64,000 nt of DNA from Streptomyces sp. CC208A (GCF_030010625.1 NZ_JASCXN010000002.1:124001-188000), one strand, 5' to 3'. Positions 35,925-45,470 are shown, numbered from the stretch's first letter. Numbers and translations are program-made. Notes: a model not told the origin generated them from the letters alone.

Positions 35925-37136
35925 ATGGCCGAGTTCACGCTCGAACTCAACGAGGACCAGAGGCAGGTCCGCGACTGGCTCCACGGCTTCGCCGCGGACG
36001 TCATGCGGCCGGCCGCCGCCGAGTGGGACGAGCGTGAGGAGACCCCCTGGCCCATCATCCAGGAAGCGGCCAAGCTGGGCATCTACTCCCTCGACTTCTA
36101 CGCCCAGCAGTTCTTCGACCCGACCGGCCTCGGCATCCCGATGACCATGGAGGAGCTCTTCTGGGGCGACGCGGGCATCGCCCTCTCCATCGTCGGCACC
36201 GGCCTCGCCGCCGTCGGCGTCCTCGCCAACGGCACCGAGGAGCAGATCGGCACCTGGGTGCCGCAGATGTACGGCGACGCGAACGACGTCAAGGTCGCCG
36301 CCTTCTGCTCCTCCGAGCCCGACGCCGGCTCCGACGTGGCCTCCATGCGCACCCGGGCCGTCTACGACGAGGCCAAGGACGAGTGGGTGCTCAACGGCAC
36401 CAAGACCTGGGCGACCAACGGCGGCATCGCCGACGTCCACGTCGTCGTCGCCGTCGTCGACCCCGAGCTCGGCTCCAAGGGCCACGCCTCCTTCATCGTG
36501 CCGCCGGGCACCCCCGGCCTCTCCCAGGGCCAGAAGTTCCAGAAGCACGGCATCCGCGCCTCGCACACCGCGGAGGTCGTCCTGGAGGACGTGCGCGTCC
36601 CCGGCTCCTGCCTGCTCGGCGGCAAGGACAAGCTGGACGAGCGGCTGGCCCGCGCCCGCGAGAAGGCGAAGTCCGGGGAGCGCGTGAAGAACGCCGCCAT
36701 GGCCACCTTCGAGGCCTCCCGCCCGGCGGTCGGCGCCATGGCCGTCGGCACCGCCCGCGCCGCGTACGAGGTCGCCCTCGACTACGCCAGGACCCGCGTC
36801 CAGTTCGGCCGGCCCATCATCGAGAACCAGGGCGTCGCCTTCCAGCTCGCCGACATGGCCACCCGGATCGACGCCGCCCGCCTCCTCGTCTGGCGCGCCT
36901 CCTGGATGGCCACCGCCGGCAAGCCCTTCACCCACGCCGAGGGCTCCATGTCCAAGCTGTACGCGAGCGAGGTCGCCAAGACCGTCACCGCCCAGGCGAT
37001 CCAGATCCTCGGCGGCAACGGCTACACCCGCGAGTACCCCGTCGAGCGCATGCACCGCGACGCCGCCATCTACACGATCTTCGAGGGGACGAGCGAGATC
37101 CAGCGCATGGTCATCAGCCGCGCCCTGGCGAAGTAG
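35925..37136 (+). CDS. Acyl-CoA dehydrogenase
   Basis: A 403-residue flavoenzyme that oxidises acyl-CoA to enoyl-CoA. FAD/substrate motifs are AAFCSSEPDAGSDVASMRTRA near residue 128 and LNGTKTWATNGGIADVHVV. The catalytic Glu lies in the signature YTIFEGTSEIQRMVISRALAK near the C-terminus, preceded by QILGGNGYTREYPVERMHRDA. A charged insert (KDKLDERLARAREKAKSGER) near residue 235 is longer than usual. ATG 35925 follows GGGAGG. Controlled by the adjacent TetR gene if the operator call is right. Chain-length preference is unknown. Confidence 0.95.
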   Translation: MAEFTLELNEDQRQVRDWLHGFAADVMRPAAAEWDEREETPWPIIQEAAKLGIYSLDFYAQQFFDPTGLGIPMTMEELFWGDAGIALSIVGTGLAAVGVLANGTEEQIGTWVPQMYGDANDVKVAAFCSSEPDAGSDVASMRTRAVYDEAKDEWVLNGTKTWATNGGIADVHVVVAVVDPELGSKGHASFIVPPGTPGLSQGQKFQKHGIRASHTAEVVLEDVRVPGSCLLGGKDKLDERLARAREKAKSGERVKNAAMATFEASRPAVGAMAVGTARAAYEVALDYARTRVQFGRPIIENQGVAFQLADMATRIDAARLLVWRASWMATAGKPFTHAEGSMSKLYASEVAKTVTAQAIQILGGNGYTREYPVERMHRDAAIYTIFEGTSEIQRMVISRALAK

Positions 37137-37144
37137 CCGGGTGC

Positions 37145-37795
37145 TCAGCCGAACCAGACGACCAGGCGGACGTTCCCGTCACCGTGGACGGCCGCCAGGT
37201 CGCGCATGACCGCCCAGACCGGACCCCAGTGCTCGCCGTCCGGCGGGGCGAACGGGCGGGGCGTGTACACCACCGGGCGGTAGACGGCCCCGTCGAGCCG
37301 GACCTCGCCGCCGGGCGGCCACTCGTACGGCCACAGGTCCTCGCCGAACAGCTCCTCCGCCGCGTCCAGGACCGCGAGCGGCGTCCGGGCCACGTGGTCC
37401 AGGGCGAGTTCGCCGTCAGGGCCCGGCCGCCACACGCCGACGTGGTTCCCGTCGGCGCGGTCGTTCAGCGGCGCGTCCCAGTCGACGGCCGCCACCTCGG
37501 CCCAGGTGGCGTAGGAGTGACTGTGGTTCACCTCGTCGGCCGGTACGTCGTCGGAGACGTCGTCCGGGACGCCCCGCCGGTCGAACAGCGGCCGCTCCAC
37601 CTGGAGCCCCCCGCCGTACCCGAACAGGCACTCCCAGGCCTCCCGGTCGCGCACGAGCGCGCGGTCCGGCAGCCGGTCACGCGTCTCCCAGCGGCCGTCC
37701 GCCCCGCGTACCTCGATCACACCGTCGATGTCGCTCCCCACGAGCGGGATGCTAACCGCCGCTCCCGGACGGCCCCTTGGGTCACCGACAACCAC
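37145..37795 (-). CDS. Hypothetical protein
   Basis: A 216-residue acidic protein with no recognised motif. It is rich in Trp and Asp (HSYATWAEVAAVDWDAPLNDRADGN; WPYEWPPGGEVRLDG). No signal peptide or membrane segment is seen. Codon usage fits a real gene. The start is likely GTG 37795; no good alternative lies nearby. It converges on the acyl-CoA dehydrogenase gene with an 8-bp gap and has no obvious functional neighbour. Confidence 0.7.
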   Translation of the reverse strand: MVVGDPRGRPGAAVSIPLVGSDIDGVIEVRGADGRWETRDRLPDRALVRDREAWECLFGYGGGLQVERPLFDRRGVPDDVSDDVPADEVNHSHSYATWAEVAAVDWDAPLNDRADGNHVGVWRPGPDGELALDHVARTPLAVLDAAEELFGEDLWPYEWPPGGEVRLDGAVYRPVVYTPRPFAPPDGEHWGPVWAVMRDLAAVHGDGNVRLVVWFG

Positions 37796-37865
37796 GCCCG
37801 GAAGCTACCCTCCGGTCACTCCCTGGGGGAGAATCGCCGCAGCGCCGCGATCAAGGGGGAGACCT

Positions 37866-39245
37866 GTGTCCACCGAAACCCACACCCGCACCGAAGCACC
37901 CGTCCTCGCCGGACTGCCCGTCCTCGGCTCGATGTTCGACCTCAAGAACGACTCGCTCGGCACCTTCCTGCGCGCCCGGCGCGAACTCGGCGACGTCGTC
38001 CGCATCACCGCGGGACCGCCCGGTGCCCGCGCCCAGGTGTACGCCGTCTTCTCCGCCGAGGGCGCCCAGCAGGTCCTCGCCGGCGAGTCCGCCAACTTCC
38101 GCAAGGACAACGCCTTCTACCAGGAGATCCGCGAGTCCTTCGGCAACGGCCTGCTCACCAGCCAGGACGACGACTACCTGCGCCAGCGCCGGCTCGTCCA
38201 GCCCCTCTTCACCAAGCGCCGCGTCGACGGCTACGCCGACGCCATCGCCACCGAGGTCACCACCCTCACCGGCGAGTGGGAGAAGGCCGGCGCCACCACG
38301 GTGGACGTCCTCCACGAGTCGACCCGGCTCGCCCTGCGCGCCGTCGCCCGCATCCTCTTCGGCACCGACGTGGACTCCGCCGTCGAGGTCGTCGAACGCT
38401 GCTTCCCCGGCGTCGGCTCGTACGTGCTCCGCCGCGGCTACGCCCCGGTCAAGGTGCCCCGCGACTGGCCCACCCCCGGCAACCGGCGGGCCGCCGCCCT
38501 CCACCAGGCGCTGTACGAGGAGTGCGACCGGATCATCGCCACGCGGCGGGCCACCGGGCGGGAGGCCGCCGACGGCGACGACCTGCTGACCCTGCTCATG
38601 CGGGCCGAGAGCGCCGAGGACGGCGCCTTCGACGCCACCGAACTCCGCGAGCAGGTCCTCGTCTTCCTCCTCGCGGGACACGAGACGACGGCCACCTCGC
38701 TGGGCTTCGCCCTCCACCTCCTCGCCCTCCACCCCGAGGCGCAGCGCCGCGCCCACGAGGAGGTCGACCGGGTCCTCGCGGGCCGCACCCCCGGCGCCGC
38801 CGACCTCGACGCCCTGCCGTACGTGACGCGGGTCCTGAAGGAGGCGATGCGGCTCTTCCCGGCCGCCCCCGTCATCGGCCGCCGGGCCGTCGCCGCCACG
38901 ACGATCGGCGGCGTCGCCATCCCGGCCGGCGCCGACGTCATCGTCGCCCCCTGGGTCACCCACCGGCACCCCGCCTACTGGGAGGACGCCGAGCGCTTCG
39001 ACCCGGACCGCTTCACCCCCGAGGCGGAGGCCGGCCGGCCCCGCTACGCCTGGTTCCCCTTCGGCGGCGGACCCCGGGCCTGCATCGGCCAGCACTTCTC
39101 GATGCTGGAGTCGGTGATCGCGCTCGCGATGATCCTCCAGCGCCACGGCCTGGAGGCCGTGGACACCGAGGTCCCGCTCACCTCCGCGATCACCCTCCAG
39201 GCCGGCGGCCCGGCCCGCTGCCGGCTCGTTCCCCGCGAGGGCTAG
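37866..39245 (+). CDS. Cytochrome P450
   Basis: A 459-residue class I-type soluble P450. The I-helix oxygen-binding motif is LAGHETTATSL near residue 273, the ExxR motif is KEAMRLFPAAP near residue 326, and the heme-thiolate loop is FPFGGGPRACIGQHFSM near residue 400. It resembles the CYP102/CYP4-like bacterial branch rather than short actinobacterial CYP105 forms, judged from length and the FGGGPRACIG loop. No ferredoxin or reductase gene is adjacent. GTG 37866 follows GGGGGAG. Substrate unknown. Confidence 0.94.
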   Translation: MSTETHTRTEAPVLAGLPVLGSMFDLKNDSLGTFLRARRELGDVVRITAGPPGARAQVYAVFSAEGAQQVLAGESANFRKDNAFYQEIRESFGNGLLTSQDDDYLRQRRLVQPLFTKRRVDGYADAIATEVTTLTGEWEKAGATTVDVLHESTRLALRAVARILFGTDVDSAVEVVERCFPGVGSYVLRRGYAPVKVPRDWPTPGNRRAAALHQALYEECDRIIATRRATGREAADGDDLLTLLMRAESAEDGAFDATELREQVLVFLLAGHETTATSLGFALHLLALHPEAQRRAHEEVDRVLAGRTPGAADLDALPYVTRVLKEAMRLFPAAPVIGRRAVAATTIGGVAIPAGADVIVAPWVTHRHPAYWEDAERFDPDRFTPEAEAGRPRYAWFPFGGGPRACIGQHFSMLESVIALAMILQRHGLEAVDTEVPLTSAITLQAGGPARCRLVPREG

Positions 39246-39334
39246 GCCGTTCCCTCAGGGGCACCCCTCCGGCCGGACGAGGACGGCGGGGTGCCACGGG
39301 CACCGGGAGCCCGGCAGGTTCCGGAAGAGACGGC

Positions 39335-39808
39335 CTAGCGGTCCGAACCCCAGCGCCAGAGCAGTTCGCCGCCTTCGGGCACGGCGGCCCAGCGGGCCGC
39401 GGCGGCGTCCAGACGGGGCCCTGTCCTCGCCAGTGCCTCGGCGTCCAGCGGAGCCGGGCCGACGCCACGGCCCTCCGTGGGGAGACCGCGCCAGACCCGG
39501 TAGGCCCAGTTCACCGACAGCTCGGCCGCCATGACGGCGTCGCCGTCCCGGCGCAGCACCTTCAGCCCCGAGCGGCGGTGCCGGCCCGGCGTGACGAGCT
39601 CGAAGCCCTGGAAGGTGGCACCGCGCTCCATCGCCCCCCAGAACCCGTCGCCGATGCCGAGGGCGGTCTCCACGACCGCGTGGACCAGATCGTGCGGCAT
39701 GCTCGGGCCGTCGGCCTGGGCGGGCAGTCTGACGTCCGGCCCCTTGCGGGCGCGGACCAGGAGCTCGTGCTGTTGACCCGGCAGCTTCCGGAAGACCATC
39801 TCCATCAC
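39335..39808 (-). CDS. Hypothetical protein
   Basis: A 157-residue soluble protein. MVFRKLPGQQHELLVRARKGPDVRL begins a fold I do not recognise; ELVTPGRHRRSGLKVLRRDGDAV and AAELSVNWAYRVWRGL are regular-looking. No signal or membrane segment is visible. ATG 39808 or ATG 39802 could start it. It converges on the P450 gene with 89 bp between. Confidence 0.7.
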   Translation of the reverse strand: MMEMVFRKLPGQQHELLVRARKGPDVRLPAQADGPSMPHDLVHAVVETALGIGDGFWGAMERGATFQGFELVTPGRHRRSGLKVLRRDGDAVMAAELSVNWAYRVWRGLPTEGRGVGPAPLDAEALARTGPRLDAAAARWAAVPEGGELLWRWGSDR

Positions 39809-39898
39809 GCGCGATGTTAGGCGCCTCCGCCCCCGCCGCCCATCGATTTTCCGCGGAGCCGGCCCGCCGAGGACACCGACGCCCCCGGCCGCCGGGCG

Positions 39899-40690
39899 TC
39901 AGTCCTCCAGGGTGGCGACGAGCACGGTCGCGTACCGCTCCTCGCAGGAGAAGAACCGCGGCGACAGCCCGTGCGAGGAGACGGCCTCGGCCGCCGCGCC
40001 GGTCTGCCGCTCGCTCGTCTCGACGAGCAGGTGCCCGCCCGGCGCCAGCCACTTCGGCGCCTCGGCGGCCACCCGGCGCAGCACGTCGAGGCCGTCCGGG
40101 CCGCCGTCCAGCGCGACCAGCGGTTCGTGCTCGCGGGCCTCGGGCGGCAGCAGGCCGACCTCCCCGGTCGGTACGTACGGCACGTTGGCGACCAGCACCT
40201 CGACCCGCCCGCGCAGGGCGTCCGGCAGCGGCGCGAACAGGTCGCCCCGGAAGACCCGGCCGCCGCGCGGCTCGATGTTCCGGCGCGCGCACTCCACCGC
40301 CGCGGGCTCGACGTCCGCGGCGTACACCCGCGCGTCCGGCACGGCCGACAGCAGGACCGCGCCCGCCGCCCCGGAACCGCAGCACAGGTCGACGCAGAGG
40401 GCACCGGGCGCGGCCAGCGCGACGGCCCGCTCGACGAGGAACTCGGTGCGCCGCCGGGGCACGAAGACCCCCGGGTCCACGGCGATCCGCAGCCCGGCGA
40501 AGTCCGCCCAGCCGACGACGTGTTCCAGGGGGAGCCCGGCGGCCCGCCGCTCGACGAGCACGTCGAGTTCGGCGGCGTCACGGGCCGCGGAGAAGAGGAG
40601 TTCCGCCTCGTCCTCGGCGAACACGCAGCCGGCGGCGCGGAGTCGGGAGACGGTGGTGGAGCGGAGGGCGGACGAGGGCGCGAGCGACAT
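39899..40690 (-). CDS. PrmC/HemK-like N5-glutamine methyltransferase
   Basis: A 263-residue SAM-dependent methyltransferase. A short helical N-terminal domain contains GLPLEHVVGWADFAGLRIAVDPGVFVPRRRTEFLVE (residues about 52-88), the PrmC hallmark. Motif I is CVDLCCGSGAAGAVLLS near residue 95. The catalytic (N/D)PPY motif appears as VANVPYVPTGEVG near residue 165, with Val for the first Pro. It is a diverged paralogue, probably not the main release-factor methyltransferase. ATG 40690 was chosen from a longer frame. Confidence 0.88.
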   Translation of the reverse strand: MSLAPSSALRSTTVSRLRAAGCVFAEDEAELLFSAARDAAELDVLVERRAAGLPLEHVVGWADFAGLRIAVDPGVFVPRRRTEFLVERAVALAAPGALCVDLCCGSGAAGAVLLSAVPDARVYAADVEPAAVECARRNIEPRGGRVFRGDLFAPLPDALRGRVEVLVANVPYVPTGEVGLLPPEAREHEPLVALDGGPDGLDVLRRVAAEAPKWLAPGGHLLVETSERQTGAAAEAVSSHGLSPRFFSCEERYATVLVATLED

Positions 40691-40725
40691 GGGGTGACCT
40701 TCCGGGAAACCGCCGACCCTACACC

Positions 40726-40760
40726 GGACCGGCCCCGGGGCGATCACCCGGGGCCGGTCC
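40726..40760 (-). terminator. Terminator of the glutathione peroxidase gene
   Basis: GGACCGGCCCCGGG (40726-40739) and CCCGGGGCCGGTCC (40747-40760) form a perfect 14-bp stem with a 7-base loop, 17 bp past the stop of the leftward peroxidase gene. Confidence 0.85.
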
Positions 40761-40776
40761 GCACGCTCGCCCCCGC

Positions 40777-41259
40777 TCAGCCGAGGAGCGCCTCGATCGC
40801 CGCGACGACCTCGGCGGCCTCCGGCTCGGTGCGCGGACGGAAGCGGGTCACGGTCCCGTCGGCGGAGATGAGGAACTTCTCGAAGTTCCACTGCACGTCG
40901 CCGGCCTCGCCGTCGGCGTCCGCGACCCGGGTCAGCTCCGCGTACAGCGGGTGCCGGCCGTCGCCGTTGACCTCGGTCTTCTCCAGGAGCGGGAAGGTGA
41001 CGCCGTACGTCGTCGAGCAGAAGCTCCGGATCTCCTCCGCCGACCCCGGCTCCTGCCCGAGGAACTGGTTGCAGGGCACGCCGACGACGGTCAGACCGCG
41101 CTCCCCGTACGTCTTCTGCAGCCGCTCCAGGCCCTCGTACTGCGGGGTGAGGCCGCACTTCGAGGCCACGTTCACCACCAGCACGGCACGGTCCCGGTAG
41201 TCGGCCAGGGAGACCGGCTCACCGGTGAGGGTCTTCAGCGGAATGTCGTACAGACTCAT
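40777..41259 (-). CDS. Glutathione peroxidase-family thiol peroxidase
   Basis: A 160-residue thioredoxin-fold peroxidase. The peroxidatic Cys is in VNVASKCGLTPQYEGL near residue 35 (Cys, not selenocysteine). The catalytic Gln follows the GVPCNQFLGQEPGS block near residue 70, where the resolving-Cys candidate also lies, and the catalytic Trp/Asn are in DVQWNFEKFLI near residue 125. In actinobacteria, which lack glutathione, such enzymes usually work with thioredoxin. It would remove hydrogen or lipid peroxides in the cytosol. Confidence 0.95.
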   Translation of the reverse strand: MSLYDIPLKTLTGEPVSLADYRDRAVLVVNVASKCGLTPQYEGLERLQKTYGERGLTVVGVPCNQFLGQEPGSAEEIRSFCSTTYGVTFPLLEKTEVNGDGRHPLYAELTRVADADGEAGDVQWNFEKFLISADGTVTRFRPRTEPEAAEVVAAIEALLG

Positions 41260-41310
41260 GGGGGAGCTCCTCGTAAAGGGACCAAGGCGAGACTAAGGTG
41301 TGATGACAGC

Positions 41311-41535
41311 ATGAAGGACGAACCGCTGGCAATCGCCGTCGATTCCCCCGGCGAAGCCGCCCGCCTCGTCCGCTGCCGTCTCTGCGGCCGCCCCCTCACC
41401 GGCGCCGGCTCCCGCCGCACCGGCCTGGGCCCCACCTGCGACGCCAAGCTCCACCCCCCGGCCCCCGACATCCGGACCCGCCGCCACGAGGTGGAGCAGG
41501 ACCCCCTGCCGGGTCTGGACGGGACCGCGGGCTGA
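41311..41535 (+). CDS. Small Cys-rich (DUF6011-type) protein
   Basis: A 74-residue protein with a zinc-finger-like CRLCGRPLTGAGSRRTGLGPTCDAK, split here as CRLCGRPLT and GLGPTCDAK (residues about 22-46). The third Cys position suggests a CxxC...C metal site. It resembles the small DUF6011 proteins of actinobacteria; the function is unknown. ATG 41311 follows AAGGTG. It diverges from the peroxidase gene. Confidence 0.8.
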   Translation: MKDEPLAIAVDSPGEAARLVRCRLCGRPLTGAGSRRTGLGPTCDAKLHPPAPDIRTRRHEVEQDPLPGLDGTAG

Positions 41536-41574
41536 AGCCCCCACTCACCGATCCCTTCGAGAAAGCGTGCATCC

Positions 41575-42039
41575 ATGTCCACGTCCCCCGACATCAAGGT
41601 CCGCCCCGTCCGCGCGGAGGACTTCCCGCAGTGGCGCGCCCTCTACCGCGGCTACGCCGACTTCTACCGGGTCGAGCAGACCGAGGAGGCGGCCCGGCGC
41701 GTCTGGTCGTGGGTGAACGACCCCGACCACGAGGTCGGCGCCCTCGTCGCCGAGGACGGCGGGGGCCGGCTCGTCGGCCTCGCCCACTACCGCCCCTTCG
41801 CCCGGCCGCTCTCGGCCACCGTCGGCGGCTTCCTCGACGACCTCTTCGTGGACCCCGCCCACCGCGGCTCCGGCGCCGCCGACCTGCTGCTCGCCGCCCT
41901 CCGCGAACTCGCCGCCGAGCGCGGCTGGAGCGTGGTCCGCTGGATCACCGCCGACGACAACCACCGTGCCCGCGCCAAGTACGACCAGGTCGCCACCCGA
42001 ACCATGTGGGTGACGTACGACATGGCGCCCGGTCACTGA
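41575..42039 (+). CDS. GNAT-family N-acetyltransferase
   Basis: A 154-residue acetyltransferase. It opens IKVRPVRAEDFPQWRALYRGYADFY. The acetyl-CoA loop follows LDDLFVDPAHRGSGAADLLLAAL (residues about 84-106; HRGSGA), and the late block is WSVVRWITADDNHRARAKYDQVA. This is the common amino-acid or small-molecule GNAT subtype; substrate unknown. Start ATG 41575, 39 bp after the small Cys-rich gene. Confidence 0.9.
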   Translation: MSTSPDIKVRPVRAEDFPQWRALYRGYADFYRVEQTEEAARRVWSWVNDPDHEVGALVAEDGGGRLVGLAHYRPFARPLSATVGGFLDDLFVDPAHRGSGAADLLLAALRELAAERGWSVVRWITADDNHRARAKYDQVATRTMWVTYDMAPGH

Positions 42040-42060
42040 TCCTCGGCCCCCGGGAGGCGC

Positions 42061-42924
42061 TCAGACCCGCCGGAACAGGCCCTCCTGGACCACCGACACG
42101 AGCATCCGGCCCGCCCGGTCGTAGATCCGGCCCCGGGCCAGTCCCCGGCCGCCGGTCGCGACCGGGGACTCCTGCTCGTACAGGAACCACTCGTCCGCCC
42201 GGAACGGCCTGTGGAACCACATCGCGTGGTCCAGCGACGCCATGTCGAAGCCGCGCGGTCCCCACAGGGGCTCGACCGGGATCCGCACCGCGTCGAGGAG
42301 GGTCATGTCGGAGGCGTACGTCACCGCGCAGGTGTGCACCAGCGGGTCGTCGCCCAGCGGCCCCACCGCCCGCATCCACACCGCGCTGCGCGGGTCCGCG
42401 TCCTTGACCTCGTCCTTCGTCCAGCGCAGCCGGTCCACGTACCGGATGTCGAAGGGCTGGCGGCGGGCCATCCGCTCCAGCGCCTCCGGCAGCGCCCCGA
42501 GGTGGTCGCGGATCTCGTCCGCCAGCTTCGGCAGGGTCTCCGGGTCCACCAGGTGCCGGGGCGGCAGCTGGTGCTCGAAGGCACCCGGCTCGGGGAGGTG
42601 GAAGGAGGCCGTCAGATTGAAGATCGTCCGGCCCTCCTGGACGGCCGTGACCCGGCGGGTCGTGAACGACCGGCCGTCCCGGACCCGCTCCACCTGGTAG
42701 ACGATCGGCACGCCCGGCCGGCCCGGCCGCAGGAAGTACGCGTGCAGCGAGTGCACCGGGCGGTCCTCGTCCACGGTCCGCCCGGCCGCCACCAGGGCCT
42801 GCCCCGCGACCTGCCCGCCGAAGACCCGCTGGAGCGATTCCTGCGGGCTGCGGCCGCGGAAGATGTTCACCTCGATCCGCTCCAGGTCGAGCAGGTCCAC
42901 GAGCCTGTCGGCGGGGTTGGTCAC
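42061..42924 (-). CDS. tesB: Acyl-CoA thioesterase II
   Basis: A 287-residue double hot-dog thioesterase that hydrolyses acyl-CoA. N-terminal half: LVDLLDLERIEVNIFRGRSPQESLQRVFGGQVAGQALVAAGRTV. HSLHAYFLRPGRPGVPIVYQVERVRDGRSFTTRRVTAVQ is the canonical block, with the Asp, Thr/Ser and Gln triad spread over the two halves (DGRSFTTR, TLLDAVRIPVE, SLDHAMWFHRPF). The start is ATG 42924; the helicase gene lies 32 bp upstream on the same strand. Confidence 0.95.
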   Translation of the reverse strand: MTNPADRLVDLLDLERIEVNIFRGRSPQESLQRVFGGQVAGQALVAAGRTVDEDRPVHSLHAYFLRPGRPGVPIVYQVERVRDGRSFTTRRVTAVQEGRTIFNLTASFHLPEPGAFEHQLPPRHLVDPETLPKLADEIRDHLGALPEALERMARRQPFDIRYVDRLRWTKDEVKDADPRSAVWMRAVGPLGDDPLVHTCAVTYASDMTLLDAVRIPVEPLWGPRGFDMASLDHAMWFHRPFRADEWFLYEQESPVATGGRGLARGRIYDRAGRMLVSVVQEGLFRRV

Positions 42925-42956
42925 GAGCGTCCTCCTCGGGTGTCCTCGGATGTCCT

Positions 42957-45470
42957 CTACAGCTGTCCGACCGACGTCACGCGGACGACCGCCCGGCCCT
43001 CCTCGTCGGAGGCCGCCAGGTCCACCTCCGCGCTGATGCCCCAGTCATGGTCGCCGTTGGGGTCGGCGAAGGTCTGCCGGACGCGCCACAGGCCGTGCGC
43101 CGGGTCCTCCTCGATGGAGAGCAGCTTCGGGCCGCGCGCGTCGGGACCCGTCCCCAGGTCGTCGTACTCGTCCCAGTACGCGTCCATCGCCTCGCCCCAC
43201 GCGTCCGCGTCCCAGCCGGACTCGGCGTCCATCTCGCCCAGCTCCCCGACCTTGTCGAGGGCGGCCAGCTCGACCCGCCGGAACATCGCGTTGCGCACCA
43301 GGACCCGGAAGGCGCGGGCGTTCGCCGTGACCGGCTTGACCTGGTCGGCCTTCTCCTGCGCCTCCTCGGCCGTCTCCACGTCCGGGTTGGCCAGCTGCTC
43401 CCACTCGTCGAGCAGCGAGGAGTCCACCTGGCGCACCATCTCGCCCAGCCAGGCGATCAGGTCCTCCAGGTCGTCCGTCTTCAGGTCGTCAGGGATGGTG
43501 TGGTCCAGCGCCTTGTACGCGCTCGCCAGGTACCGCAGCACGATGCCCTCGGTCCGCGCCAGCTCGTAGTACGAGGTGAACTCGGTGAAGGTCAGGGCCC
43601 GTTCGTACATGTCACGGATGACGGACTTCGGCGACACCGGGTGGTCGCCGACCCACGGGTGCGACTTCCGGTACACGTTGTACGCGTGCCAGAGCAGCTC
43701 CTCCAGCGGCTTCGGGTACGAGATGTCCTGGAGCCGCTCCATCCGCTCCTCGTACTCGACGCCGTCCGCCTTCATCTGCCCGACGGCCTCCCCGCGCGCC
43801 TTGTTCTGCATGGCGGCGAGGATCTGGCGCGGGTCGTCGAGCGTCGACTCGACCACGGAGACCATGTCGAGGGCGTACGAGGGGGATTCGGGGTCCAGCA
43901 GGTCGAAGGCGGCGAGCGCGAACGTCGACAGCGGCTGGTTGAGCGCGAAGTCCTGCTGGAGGTCGACGGTCAGCCGGATCGTGCGGCCCTCCGCGTCCGG
44001 CTTCTCCAGCTGCTCCACCACGCCGCCGTCGAGCAGCGACCGGTAGATCGCGATCGCCCGGCGGATGTGCCGGAGCTGGTTCTTCCGCGGCTCGTGGTTG
44101 TCCTCCAGGAGCTTGCGCATCGCCTCGAAGGCGTTCCCTGGCCGTGCGATCACCGAGAGCAGCATGGTGTGGGTGACGCGGAAGCGGGAGGTCAGCGGCT
44201 CCGGCTCGGAGGCGATCAGCTTCTCGAAGGTGTTCTCCGACCAGGCGACGAAGCCCTCCGGCGCCTTCTTGCGGACCACCTTGCGCCGCTTCTTCGGGTC
44301 GTCGCCCGCCTTCGCGAGCGCCTTCTCGTTCTCGATGACGTGCTCGGGCGCCTGCGCCACCACGAAACCGGCCGTGTCGAAGCCGGCCCGGCCCGCCCGG
44401 CCCGCGATCTGGTGGAACTCACGGGCCCGCAGCGTCCGCACCCGGTTGCCGTCGTACTTCGTCAGCGCGGTGAAGAGGACCGTGCGGATCGGCACGTTCA
44501 CGCCCACGCCCAGGGTGTCCGTGCCGCAGATCACCTTCAGCAGACCCGCCTGCGCCAGCTTCTCCACGAGCCGCCGGTACTTCGGCAGCATGCCCGCGTG
44601 GTGCACGCCGATGCCGTGCCGCACATAGCGGGAGAGGTTGCGGCCGAAGGAGGTGGTGAACCGGAAGTTGCCGATCATCTCGGCGATCCGGTCCTTCTCC
44701 TCCCGCGTGCACATGTTGATGCTCATCAGCGACTGCGCCCGCTCCACCGCCTGCGCCTGCGTGAAGTGCACGATGTACACCGGCGCCTGCTTGGTCTCCA
44801 GGAGCTCGGTCAGGGTCTCGGTGATCGGCGTCATCCGGTACTCGTACGACAGCGGCACCGGCCGCGTCGCCGACCGGACCGTCGCCGTCGGACGCCCGGT
44901 CCGCCGCGTCAGGTCCTTCTCGAACATCGACACGTCGCCGAGGGTCGCCGACATCAGCACGAACTGCGCCTGCGGCAGTTCCAGGAGCGGGATCTGCCAG
45001 GCCCAGCCGCGGTCCTGCTCCGCGTAGAAGTGGAACTCGTCCATGACGACCTGGCCGATGTCGGCGTCCTTGCCGTCGCGCAGCGCGATCGAGGCGAGGA
45101 CCTCGGCCGTGCAGCAGATGACCGGCGCGTCCGCGTTCACCGACGCGTCGCCGGTCAGCATGCCGACGTTCTCCGTGCCGAAGATCTTGCACAGGTCGAA
45201 GAACTTCTCCGACACCAGCGCCTTGATCGGCGCCGTGTAGAAGGTGACCTGGTCGTTGGCGAGCGCCGTGAAGTGCGCCCCCGCCGCCACCAGCGACTTC
45301 CCGGAGCCCGTCGGCGTCGACAGGATCACGTTCGCCCCCGACACCACCTCGATCAGCGCCTCCTCCTGCGCCGGGTAGAGCGTGATGCCCCGCTCCTCGG
45401 CCCAGGTGGAGAAGGCCTCGAAGAGAGCGTCGGGGTCGGCGGTCGGTGGCAGCTGATCGATAAGGGTCAC
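42957..45470 (-). CDS. DEAD/DEAH-box RNA helicase with DUF3516 C-terminal domain
   Basis: An 837-residue superfamily 2 helicase. Motif I is STPTGSGKSLVAAGAHF near residue 55, motif II is VVMDEFHFYAEQD (DEFH) near residue 142, motif III is FVLMSATLGDVSMF. The C-terminal RecA half contains GVHHAGMLPKYRRLVEKLAQ and HQIAGRAGRAGFDTAG near residue 350 (motif VI). The remainder (residues about 400-837) is the actinobacterial DUF3516 region. Related to Ski2/Mtr4-like helicases of RNA turnover; the actual RNA target is unknown. Confidence 0.93.
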   Translation of the reverse strand: MTLIDQLPPTADPDALFEAFSTWAEERGITLYPAQEEALIEVVSGANVILSTPTGSGKSLVAAGAHFTALANDQVTFYTAPIKALVSEKFFDLCKIFGTENVGMLTGDASVNADAPVICCTAEVLASIALRDGKDADIGQVVMDEFHFYAEQDRGWAWQIPLLELPQAQFVLMSATLGDVSMFEKDLTRRTGRPTATVRSATRPVPLSYEYRMTPITETLTELLETKQAPVYIVHFTQAQAVERAQSLMSINMCTREEKDRIAEMIGNFRFTTSFGRNLSRYVRHGIGVHHAGMLPKYRRLVEKLAQAGLLKVICGTDTLGVGVNVPIRTVLFTALTKYDGNRVRTLRAREFHQIAGRAGRAGFDTAGFVVAQAPEHVIENEKALAKAGDDPKKRRKVVRKKAPEGFVAWSENTFEKLIASEPEPLTSRFRVTHTMLLSVIARPGNAFEAMRKLLEDNHEPRKNQLRHIRRAIAIYRSLLDGGVVEQLEKPDAEGRTIRLTVDLQQDFALNQPLSTFALAAFDLLDPESPSYALDMVSVVESTLDDPRQILAAMQNKARGEAVGQMKADGVEYEERMERLQDISYPKPLEELLWHAYNVYRKSHPWVGDHPVSPKSVIRDMYERALTFTEFTSYYELARTEGIVLRYLASAYKALDHTIPDDLKTDDLEDLIAWLGEMVRQVDSSLLDEWEQLANPDVETAEEAQEKADQVKPVTANARAFRVLVRNAMFRRVELAALDKVGELGEMDAESGWDADAWGEAMDAYWDEYDDLGTGPDARGPKLLSIEEDPAHGLWRVRQTFADPNGDHDWGISAEVDLAASDEEGRAVVRVTSVGQL

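Noticed and set aside
39290..39304. Weak hairpin GGTGCC/GGCACC after the P450 gene
   Set aside because: The stem is only six pairs with a 3-base loop; not enough to call a terminator.
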